Shown here piece after piece: positions 22,938 through 32,734 of a stretch of 64,000 bases of DNA. The stretch spans positions 62,001 through 126,000 of the forward strand of contig LLCB01000011.1 of NCBI GenBank assembly GCA_001414345.1, written 5' to 3'. The position numbers and the translations under genes were made by a program. The notes below the pieces were generated by a model, which was not told where the DNA came from, ran no database searches, and saw only the letters and a list, made by a program, of their open reading frames with translations. Positions within the stretch are counted from its first letter, which is position 1. Each line of letters opens with the position of its first letter. This DNA comes from Hymenoscyphus infarciens. Taxonomy: Eukaryota > Ascomycota > Leotiomycetes > Helotiales > Helotiaceae.

Positions 22938-24753
22938 CTACTCGTCCAAGTTGTCTTGTACCCAACCTCTGCTCATCTCAACAGCCTGCTCCCACTTCTT
23001 AAACATCCTCTCGCTCTTCTTCCTATCGACGTGTGGAGTAAAGATAGTTCGGTCTTCCTTGTTGATTTCCTTCAGCTCATCAAAGTGCTTCCAGATATCC
23101 ACAGCGAAACCAGCGGCGATCGCTGCTCCAAGCGCAGTCGTTTCTCTCATTACAGGTCGATCAACTGGGATGCCGATAATATCTGCTTGTGTTTGCATGG
23201 TAAGGTCGGAGTTGGACATGCCTCCATCAACCGCAAGACCTCCGAGCTTGTGTCCGGAGTCTTTCTCCATTGCATCAAGGATAGCTTTGGTTTGGTAGCA
23301 AGTGGCTTCCAAGGTTGCACGTGCAATATGACCTCGTTGGGTGTGTGCTGTAATGCCAACTAAATATCCATTAGTACAAAGATGTGATGGTAGAAGGAGG
23401 TAACTTACATAGAGTTCCTTTGGCATCGTCAATCCAGTAAGGCGCAAATAGCCCACTGAAAGCAGTGACAAAAACAACCCCACCATTATCCTTGACTGTT
23501 TCAGCCAATTCGGTAATTTTGCTCGAGTGCTTGATAAAGCCCAAGTTGTTCATTAAAAACTTGACTCCGGAGCCAGCGACTGCGATGCTGCCCTCAAGAG
23601 CATAAATTGGCTTGCGTCCACCGCCAAAGTCATAAGCAACGGTCGCCAACAGGCCGTGCTTTGATATGACGGGCTTTTCGCCGACATTGTAAAGTAGGAA
23701 ACAGCCTGTTCCATAAGTGTTCTTGGCTTGTCCTGGTGAAAATCCACATTGACCAACTAAAGCCGCGGACTGATCACCAAGACAACCAGTAATTCTGATG
23801 CCCTTCAAAGCTCCCGAGGCGAGTTTTCCATACGCGGTAGGGTCGGAAGACGGAACAATCTTTGGGAGTTTGACCTTGGTTTGATCAAGCTCGAAAAAGC
23901 CAAGGAGCTTTTCGTCATATTGAAGGGTGTGGAGGTTCATGAACATAGTACGAGAGGCGTTCGAACTATCTGTAACATGAACTCCAGCATCCTTTCCACC
24001 ATTGAGTTTGTAGATCAGCCAGCTGTCGACGGTTCCAAATGATAACCTACCCTCATCGTATGCATTCTTGATAGCTGGTACATTTCGACACAGCCAGAGG
24101 AGCTTGACACTCGAAGGGTATGTCGACAATGGCAAGCCGCAGAGTTGCAGTAAGTCGTCAGCACCAGGCCTTGCCTTGAGCTCATGGACGATGGAAGAAG
24201 TCCGAGTATCCGGCCATACAACAGCATTATATAATGGCTCGCCAGTGGTTGTGTCCCAGCAGACGGTGGTTTCTCGTTGATTGGTTATTCCAATGGCCTT
24301 GATCTGGTCTTTGACGTGTCCTAGTTCCAGGAAGTTCGCCGTGGCTTTCTCAATGCATTGCTCGACAGAAGAGAGCAATTCATTTGGGTCATGCTCATGC
24401 CAGCTAAAGGGTATTGTTAGCGGATGTTACAGAATAGAATAGCGGTAGCATGCTCACCCTGATTCAGGATATATGTTTTCGAATTCTATCTGGTGGTTGG
24501 CGACTGGAGTTCCTTCGCCGTCGAAGATCAAGAATCTCGAGGACGTGGTTCCTTGGTCGATGCTGCCCACAAACCAATTCTCCTTCTTTTCTATCTCGGT
24601 TTGGGAGACGTTTCTGGGTAAATGCAGATGGTGCTGCTCCGTGGCAATGGCCTCGACAAGCTCAATGTGGCTGACTTTCGCATCTGGATTGCTGGTCTTC
24701 AAAGTTTCTTGGTCCATCATCGTGACCTCCCCCAATGGTAGTATGCCGCCCAT
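22938..24753 (-). CDS. Glycerol kinase (FGGY family)
   Basis: Phosphorylates glycerol with ATP to glycerol 3-phosphate; in fungi this is the entry step for glycerol use. Three exons: 24753-24458, 24403-23409 and 23359-22938, giving 570 residues. The kinase core begins at about residue 61 with FVGSIDQGTTSSRFLIFD (phosphate-binding), followed by GITNQRETTVCWD, YNAVVWPDTRT, FGTVDSWLIYKL, GDQSAALVGQ, KNTYGTGCFLLYN, the FAPYWIDDAKGT region, and the FGGY signature around GGLAVDGGMSNSDLTMQTQA. The N-terminus has about 45 extra residues compared with typical kinases; it contains two alternative ATGs (residues 1 and 12-13). The open frame continues upstream to 25116 through proline/serine-rich sequence with a further ATG, but that part looks non-coding. 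The gene is upstream of and co-oriented with thiolase. Confidence 0.93.
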
Positions 24754-26565
24754 GTTGAAAAATCGAGTCTGCGTCAGCGTCGGCGGGTGATGGGGTCTAT
24801 AAGTGAAGGGAGGGCAGACAAGGCCAAGAAGCGGGGTTGGGCGTGCCACACAACGACGAGGTGTAATTGGACAAGAGGAAGGATGAGAATGAGGGCTTGG
24901 GGGAGAAAAGTGCAGAGGTGGTTGAGGGCGAGGACGAGGGAATTTGGTTGAGGGAGACGGAAAAATTGAGGGAAGAGGAGGCTTTTGAAGAAATCGGGGA
25001 GCGGCAGCTCGAGCAGCTTGAAGAGGAAGCTTGATGTGACATGGCGCAAACATCAAGAGGGGGGGGATCAATAGTGCGCGAGATTCTGCTCCGGAGCAAG
25101 AGCAGCGTGGAAACACCTAAACCAAAGTCTAGACGATATTGCCACTCCACTGCCCTGCCCTGTCACTTCTACCTAGGTATTGTGCAGTGCAGGTCTGCGC
25201 AGGTGATGCGATGCACGGAGAGCACGGAGCACGGAGCACGGAGCATGGAGAGCGGGGCGGCTACCCCAGCTGCGAGCCCGGGAGACTGTCACTGTCACTG
25301 CAATGCTGATGCAATTTTTATCTGCTGGGCTCGAGGTCGTTACAGTAGGAGGGGCCCCGCCCCATCAGCATGCCAGCGACATGCTCTCGAGAAACAAGGG
25401 ATAACAGTGGGTTAACAGTGGGTTAACAGTGGGTTAAACGTGGGTTAACAGTGGAAATGCTGGAATTGGTGGACAGGAGTTCTTCCGCGACCTTTGACGG
25501 TGGATTGCCTGCAGGCCTCAGGAACAAAGATCGTCTCCACAATAAAGACCCCTCCAGACCTCTGGACTCGAGCGTCTCGGGAAACCTTCTCCAAATTCTT
25601 CAAACCTCGACTTCCTCAGATGTTTCTCACCAAACTCCCAAAAAGATTGATTGCACCACAGACCCATATCCGCCCAATTTTCTTTTTCCTTTGCTCTCCA
25701 CCCATCACACGACGAGAAGATCTACCACCACCGAAAATAGCTACCGTCACCGCCAACTTGGCTCCTGAATTGACTTTTCCCGGAGAAGAGCGAGACTGTT
25801 GGGCGCGGAAAAGGGGGTTCGCGACGGGGAGAAAGTCGGCGATTGACGGACCAGTCTCGACATCAAAAGCACCCTCTTTCGCACTTTCGCGATAGCAGCA
25901 AGCCGGGAGAGGAGCCAGACAGCTTCCTTCAGAGCAAAGGTGGGGGGGGGGGTGTTGCTCGTGGTGAGATTCTGAGCTGTGTCTACTGGTACCTACGTTG
26001 TACTTCGTCACTGATGAGCACAGAATCAAGGTCGAGTACCACGAAACCCGTTCTTTTCCTGGGAGATCAGCAACACGAGCATCATGGTGTTTCGCTTCAC
26101 CATGGCCATTTGCCATCCTGTTCTGCTACCAGGTGGGTTCCAGATTTGCAATCCATCCTGATGCAGCAACCCCACTGAAGGAACCCACTTCTCGAAGAAT
26201 CACACAATTCAGATTGCAAACACATGACTTTGCAATATTGAGGTAAGAAAGGATTACAACTATGTACAAAGGAAAAATTATACTTAAACCTCGGAAGAAT
26301 ACCAAGATACCCTCAGGAAAGACAGGGTACTTTTTGAGCATGGAGTGGAAGCCAGTTTTCAATCTTTCCTCCTAGCATCTCCGAGTCATGTGTTGTTACC
26401 CCTTGTTGTTTCGGTTTTGGTTCAGTTCTTTATCTTTAAATCAACGTCACACCTTCCCTTTGATTCAGTCTGGCCAGCTGGTTCCAAAGGGATAGTGGGA
26501 TATTGGATATGCTCAGTGCAAGTTCAAGAGGTTCCGTTTGGCAATTCGTCATCTGCAATCAGATG
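24754..26565. other. Glycerol kinase upstream region, no supported gene
   Basis: Includes purine/pyrimidine-biased sequence at 24780-25070, short repeats of GGAGCAC type near 25213-25247 and the 11-bp tandem repeat at 25401-25454. Plus-strand frames at 25451-25895 and the opposite-strand frame at 25616-26116 overlap each other and have no recognisable domain; neither is called. Confidence 0.5.
25401..25454. repeat. Five 11-bp tandem repeats (TTAACAGTGGG)
   Basis: Five consecutive units: ATAACAGTGGG, two exact TTAACAGTGGG, one variant TTAAACGTGGG and a final 10-bp unit. They lie about 650 bp upstream of the chosen glycerol kinase ATG. They could be a cluster of protein-binding sites or a simple minisatellite. 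Confidence 0.85.
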
Positions 26566-27063
26566 CTAAATTGGCATTTTGCCCATAGCCTCTGCCTCTG
26601 CCACGAACGTTTCAAAAGAAGGAAGAGAAGGAAAAGTAACTCTCTCATTTTCACTGTCCGTCTTGTTCTTGTCAAGGTTGTCTTTACGCACGAGGTTCTG
26701 CCCGAATGGTTGCTGTATCCAAGATCGGTAGATCAGTTCCCCTGCCTCCATGACCGTTGGGTCTCGTACGACAGGAAGTAGGTGATAACGGCGTCCATCG
26801 ACCGCCGTGCAAAGTGGCTAGGAGGACTGGTTAGTACAGTAGCGTATATCGCTTTCGATAAGAGTACTTACGAACAAGTAGCTGTTCTCTGTTGCTAGCG
26901 ACGGACGAGGAGCAACGTAGGTGGGAAGGTAGCTGTTGTCTGTTGCTGGCGATGGACCTGGAGCAGAGGAATATCCGGGCACGTGGTTATTGTTCTCCAT
27001 TTCTGGCGATGTACCCCCTGTGTCGCATTCCTCTTCTCCGAAAAATCCTGAGTCTAGGCTCAT
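26566..27063 (-). CDS. Small two-exon protein of unknown function
   Basis: Exons 27063-26872 and 26817-26566 join in frame across a 54-nt intron (GTAAGT donor, CTCCTAG acceptor) to give 147 residues. The ATG is preceded by a favourable CCACC context. Residues about 28-64 contain two copies of a 17-18-residue repeat (GPSPATDNSYLPTY and RPSLATENSYLF cores), with matching DNA repeats. The second exon has a more conserved-looking part (GRRYHLLPVVRDP; GELIYRSWIQQPFG). There is no signal peptide, membrane segment or recognised domain. The clean splice, ATG context and composition support a real gene, but I cannot assign a role. Confidence 0.6.
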
Positions 27064-29828
27064 GGTGGAAGAAATCTCGGTGGACTGTGGCGGTTAGCAA
27101 CAAAGATATTCTAGCAAGATCGCTGATCCGGATTTACAAGAACGTCATTATCCTCGTGCTCTTCCATTTTTGTTGTCGAAGATTTGCAGTCGATGTACGT
27201 TCCTTGGGCAAGCCTTCCATACGGTTTGAAGTTAAATTGGGAAGTGCTATCTAGGAGGTCTAGTAAATAAAACAGGAAGTCCTGTCGATTTCTTCTGACA
27301 GGTCGTAGCCGAAAGCGCGAATTGTTTGCAAAGTATCAAGCGAGTGTGGAATGCGAAAGAAAAACGAGAGAAGCAGTTTCTTGGAATTCACGAGAAGATG
27401 ATTCTTGGGGGCGCAAAACCATGTTTATTGAAGGTCATTGAACTACCCGCTAAGTTTTAGCATTGGCCTATTTATGACCCCACTGATATGGTCCTATGGA
27501 TGTGCGCTCTAAATTAGGGCATTCGCACATTGCTCTCGTATAATTTGCTCAATTATTTCAGTTACCCCCCATATTGTGGTCAATTTAGCATGCTAAAGTT
27601 AGCATCGCGAGCGAACCACCGCCTAAGAACATTTAAACACAAAGTGTTGAGGAGCTAGAAGCTGGTGACCACTATGGATGGCGGTGGTCGTCCTTTTGAA
27701 ATGACGAATCATCAATTCGGAGGTACGTCATGAAAGCATGACGGATTTGGTGTTTTGTTGCGTATCGCGAGACATGGGATTCTTGATGAGGCATGGGATT
27801 TCGAAATTGCCATATCGATGACGGTGGAGTATGTACCAATGTACACATGGTGTGATTTCTGCAAACGCGCCCTCGGAGGATAGTGCGAGTGTAGGAATTC
27901 GTAATGGTAGGAGGAATCAAAGTGCCTAAAAAGGGGGATTTTGGGACTTTGGCCCGTCGCTGGTGGGGTGGTTCGTGTCAAGGGGGTTTGTGTTTGGTTG
28001 CCACTTCGCAGGAATCGTCTCTTTTTCATTCGTACGCGCTCGATAGGGATTCTCAAGTCGGAGAATGAGGTAGTGGGTCTTGAGGTATTCTGTGATTCTG
28101 TTATTCCTCACTTTGGTTGCTTCGCGTGCCTTCCAGCATGCCTTTTCCCCTTTTGTCAGCCTTTTTTTCAGATCTTTGTGCGACGTGAAGTGAGAAATGG
28201 GGTAATGGATCTTGTGATGAGGATTCTTCATTTCCATCCTAAAACTCGGACAGAAATGAGAATCCCCAAAGCACTGAAACGAGGGTTCGAAGTTTTCCAG
28301 GAAAGTTCGAGGCAGATGGTCCGTGATCAGACATCGAGAAGAGACAGCATTCATCCCAAGAATGAATATTCTTTTTTTCCTCCCGTCCTAACGAAGTCCC
28401 GGATTCGGAGAACCGGGGTATGCAGTTCTTATAATACCTCGATCAACAAAAAGTCGCTTGATGTCACTCAAAGGCACCGTTCACAGAAGAAGGCTAAAAG
28501 TTCAGCCAGAAATGTTGACACGGAGCCCGTCATGCTTGGCGCATCAACTAGATTCAATTGATGAGAATGTAGCTCGAGGAAATGCGATTTGCCATGTGTT
28601 GATTAGCCGATTGCTTGTTCTTTGACAAAACTAAAAGTGGAATCTCTTGTGGATTGAGACGTGCCTGAAAAAAGGGGCGGGGTAAGCTTGCACTAGTTAT
28701 TGGGGAAGTGGCGCAGAAGGAGGTGCGCGAAATATTTAGTACTTCACTGTCTGAGCTTTTGGTCTAATCTACTTCTAAAAGAAATTGTTCAATTTTTATT
28801 TTTGGAGCTTTCTCTTTCGATTTTTGATTTCCGGGGTCTTCTAATCTAGGTTCGAGACCCAAGCAAGATTTCAAGTTATCACTATTTGTGTGCACCTTGT
28901 GTGAGCACATGATACGGAGACTTACGCTTGCTTTGCTGCTTTCCTTTTGTGGGATGAATTCAAAGTCATGCAGAAAAGTGGAAACACTCTCTCCTGATCC
29001 TTCCAGCTCTTCTCAAATATAGGTATCTCGACTATCAAACAATGTTTTCGGAATCATAGTAGTGTGCAGGTTGAAACTCCCACGGTGCTGTTTCTCATTA
29101 GTGATATGGAAGTGTTGGTGTCAACGTACACAGTAGTTCAAGAACAAGTACCTCTACTAAACTCATGCAATATAATCATCATGGACTTTTCCTGCTAAAG
29201 CAACGGACTTATTTATGTACACCAACATAATACGCACGCTCCCAGAACCCTCAGCTCTCAACTTTTTCTACAGTCCGTTTCTAGTTCGTCAACTTGCGTG
29301 CCTTCTCTGGTCGTTCTTTGCTGAGACACTATTCCCTCCATTAGCAGTTTTGGCTAGCTATTCGGTCTGGTGGAGGTCTTGGTTATGATTGGAGTGAGCT
29401 TTTATTATTTAGTTAGCTTGTTGTGAGGGAATCTATGAAGGGTTGAAAGGGACGGTGAAGAGGGTTGAGGGTTGAGGGTTGGGGGTTGGGGGTTTTTTCT
29501 AGTTCTAGTTGGTACATGTGTATTTTGCTAACTTTTAGAGACCTGGTTAAATGATAGAAGTGGTATCGAGGTACAGTACCGCATATTTATCACCTCGTTT
29601 CCCAAAGTTAAAGAGAACGTTCCTCTTTTCAAGCGAGAGATCAAATACAACTACAATATAATCATTAAAAAGATTCAGAAAATACTCGGGCATCTTTTCT
29701 TACCGTGATCCGGGTTGAGATTTGGAATTGCCTTATTTTCGTTACTTCGTCGATACTTCCAAGCTGTATCTTATTATATATAAAGTTCTCGTATTCTGTC
29801 TAGTCCCCTTCGAAGTTTAATTTTTTAC
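27064..29828. other. Gene-poor region, no supported gene
   Basis: A 206-codon plus-strand frame at 27941-28561 and a 142-codon minus-strand frame at 27926-28354 overlap almost fully; both are rich in Arg/Phe/Cys or His and look like chance frames, so neither is called. A G-rich run of GGGTTGA/GGGTTGG units lies at 29462-29494. The rest shows no recognisable structure. Confidence 0.45.
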
Positions 29829-30323
29829 TAGCGTGTTTAACAGACTACTCAACTACTCGAGTACTACTCGAGTACTACTCGAGTAGTGGTGAGTAGAGTA
29901 GAGTAGTTACTTAAAACTACTAGAGTAGTACTCAAGTAGTCTTAGTAATATATAGAGATATATTTATATAGTAAAGTAGTTTCTAAGTATTTACAAGGCT
30001 TATAAAGCTAAATATTGATAATATGAGTAATTGTAAATAGTTAACACTTATCTTTATAGTTCTATAAGTCATAACTAAGTTATTAGAACGATTACTAAAG
30101 AAGTTACGTAGTAATTAGAGAGGAAAGATAGCTCGCTTATGCTCTCGGCTGCCCTGGAACGCTACTCTGGAGCATTGGTCCGATTGGTTCGATTCGGCCT
30201 GTACTACTCCAGTCGAGTAGTACTCAGTAGTAATGAGTAGAGTTGTGTAGTACTTAAAATCTCTTGAGTAGAGTAGAGTAGAGTAGTCACTACTCTACTC
30301 TACTCTACTCATTTAACACGCTG
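29829..30323. mobile_element. hAT-like MITE (495 bp, 8-bp target duplication)
   Basis: The left end starts TAGCGTGTTTAAC and the reverse complement of the right end starts CAGCGTGTTAAAT, giving short inverted repeats of the hAT pattern (YA-G-NG start). The flanking octamers TTTTTTAC (29821-29828) and TTTTTTGC (30324-30331) differ by one transition, as expected for an 8-bp hAT target duplication. Subterminal regions are packed with GAGTAG/CTACTC motifs in both orientations, a common transposase-binding arrangement. There is no coding capacity. It ends 30 bp from the stop of the 2EXR-type pseudogene. Confidence 0.7.
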
Positions 30324-30353
30324 TTTTTTGCTATGCAGTAGTAAATCGAGGTC

Positions 30354-31324
30354 TCATCTCTCAGGATGGCCCTCATCTCCATGGAATGTCCCAAATCGCG
30401 TCTTTGTAATGAAATCCTCGTATTTGTTTCGCGAAGGCTTTTCAAATGAAACCCCTCTTTTTCCTCTTTCGAGTGCATCAACTTCTTCGATAACGATCAG
30501 AAAATCCTTGACTTTGTATCCATGAAGGAGTCCATATGTCCGGTTCAGACTTATGTCTTGAAACTTCATTGCCAGACCATAGAAAACTTTTGGTGAGTCG
30601 TAGTGCAATCCAGGCCAATGGCCAGGTCGATGGATTGGATGGGCAAAGTCCTTGGACTAAACGCCATAGCTGTGTCCGCATGGCCCCGTCATTTTAACGT
30701 CACACAATCCACAGACCCAATTGAGATGGACAGGTAGACTTCTCCCGGCCAATTTTCTTGTCATTCGTAAGTATATGGTGTCAAAATCTGGATTGCACCA
30801 ATTGGATTTGGTCCACGTAGTAGAACAAAGGAGTTGAGAGGTCCAGAGAGGAAGAGATAAAACAACTTATCTGGCTTCCTTGCAGGCGTTGGAAAGATCT
30901 TTTATCTGGGAACGGCTTGTTCTATTGTCGGAGAGAATGTGGGTTTGAGGTATTCCGCACGCAAATTCCCATATCAAGCTGCGAATCGTCAGAACGCGCC
31001 GAGTTCAAGGGTAGACCGATTTACTTACTAGCGGATTTCATGCGGAAGATCATTGAAACGCGTAAAGCGCGGTCCTGTATCGAGAGCCACAGCTCCTGAT
31101 CTGAGTAGAGATTTCAGGTTTTGGTTTTCTGCTTTCAATTCACAACTTTCGGCGTGAAAACCTTTGACCAGGTCCAGGAGGCGGAAAACGGCATCGTAAC
31201 TGTTGGAGCCCTTGACTTTGGAGATCTTGAAGTTGTCGAAGTGCGAGGTCTTCTTGGTGGTTTTGCTCGAGGTTAGGTCTGCGCAACAAATAAAGCCCTC
31301 GAATATATCCACAATATTTGTCAT
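30354..31324 (-). pseudogene. 2EXR-like protein gene with two nonsense codons
   Basis: The ATG at 31324 opens a 98-codon first exon ending in FTRFNDLPHEIR, joined across a 50-nt intron (31028-30979) to YLIWEFACGIPQ. LPxEIRxxIWExA is the start of the fungal 2EXR domain, an F-box-like module of unknown role. The frame then runs to the TGA at 30354, including the family-like WCNPDFDTIYLR block. In total it would be 306 residues, but it meets TAA at 30867-30869 and TAG at 30657-30659. Both are one C-to-T change from a glutamine codon. The TAG could instead fall in a 60-nt intron (GTCTGT...TTTAG), but I see no splice option for the TAA. The gene borders a RIP island (31.4 kb) and a hAT-like MITE. 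Confidence 0.65.
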
Positions 31325-31385
31325 TTTCCACGAATAAAATACCCTTTGAATTATTCAAGAATAAGGAGAGTTTGTAGGGTGAATA

Positions 31386-32490
31386 GCAGTCATTTATTTA
31401 TAAATATTTCGTATTCTCTACCCTTTTAGTAGAATTCCCTACTATATTAAGACCTAAATAAAAATCCCTTGAAATTATCTACTTTAGTTGCTTTTATTAT
31501 CTTAATTAGGCTACGCCGAGGCGTTTCAGTGCTAAAAAAGAGGATAAATTAGTTATTAAATAAGGCAATTCCCAAAGTAGTTACTTACACCGAGTTTAGC
31601 TTGCCTTATGCTTTTTATCTCCTTAATCGTAGTAACTCTTTAAAAGTCCTAGGTAGTTACGTAGTAAGACTTAAAATCCGACTTTTAGAAGAAAGTATAT
31701 AGAATAACCACTACTAAGTGTATTTAGATAATTTTAAAGACTTAGAAAGAGATATAATCGAACTTATATAAACAATTAAAATTAAAAGAGAAAGTAGTAC
31801 GTCTATATAAGATAGAGATAAATTTCAATATCTATCTATTTACTAAGACTAGAGAGCGGAAATTAAGCTTAATAAATAGAAACTATTTATAATATATTTA
31901 TATAAGACTCTATAGTATAAATAAATAGTTGGAATATTACGTATTTATTTACTATTTATAAGAAATAATTAATCTTTTATTCTTCTATTTATTAGATAGA
32001 CTTACTCGAGGTTATATAATAAAAGATATTAGTAGTTAAAAAGTTTAAAGTAACTTCTAAATAACTAGAAATACTCTATACTTACTAGTATAATAATACT
32101 AGTATAGAACCTCTACTAGTACTAGATATAGAATATAGAAGTATATTCTTAAACTTTAGATTTAGTATCGAGTACTTATACGGAATTAATCTATTAAGTT
32201 ACTATTTCAGTATAATAAGTAGTAAGTCTAGTAAGTTACGTTATTAACCTATACTAGTTAAATAAAGCTTTAAATATTTTAAAAGTATAGAGTATTAGAT
32301 ACTTAGCTAGGTAGCTTTTATTTAATATAATTATTCTAGACACTTTAGAAGACTTACGTTCTTTTAATAGGCTATAGACGTTTATTATAGCTAATCTAGA
32401 GAATTAGTATAAGTAAGAAATTAAGTATAATTATCTAAGTACTCTATTTATATACTTTTAACGTAATATATATTAGGTAGATTAAGACAA
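31386..32490. repeat. RIP-degraded AT-rich island
   Basis: About 1.1 kb of AT-rich, stop-filled sequence between the 2EXR pseudogene and the PPIL2 gene. It has TpA excess and little CpA/TpG. No family assignment is possible. Normal composition resumes about 240 bp before the PPIL2 start codon. Confidence 0.75.
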
Positions 32491-32734
32491 TCTTATTAGG
32501 TGAAATTATTTACTTTGAAAATAGAAGATTTCTTTGTTCATCTTAAGTCTCTTCCTTGTAGTTTTACTTTAATAAATGCCTATTTAGGGCTAGCGCAGAT
32601 TTGGTCAAAAGTGGGCCTTAAAGACCAGGGTGCAGAGCCAAGGCTAGGCTGGCGAGGCTGCTGGCCTACAGTAAAATCATTCTATAAACAAAACATCAAC
32701 AACCTCGACCTCGAGAAGTAGATCAATATTGAAA

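Noticed and set aside
24754..25116. Upstream extension of the glycerol kinase frame
   Set aside because: Pro/Ser/Arg low-complexity sequence in purine-biased DNA; the ATG at 24753 already gives more N-terminus than the family needs.
27926..28561. Long open frames on both strands (206 and 142 codons)
   Set aside because: They overlap almost fully, have odd composition and show no domain or splice support; at most one could be real.
28850..28866. GGTTCGAGACC resembling a tRNA B box
   Set aside because: The flanking bases do not form a T-arm stem and no A box or cloverleaf could be built upstream.
29458..29500. Possible internal telomere repeat
   Set aside because: Units are GGGTTGA/GGGTTGG rather than the TTAGGG typical of filamentous fungi.
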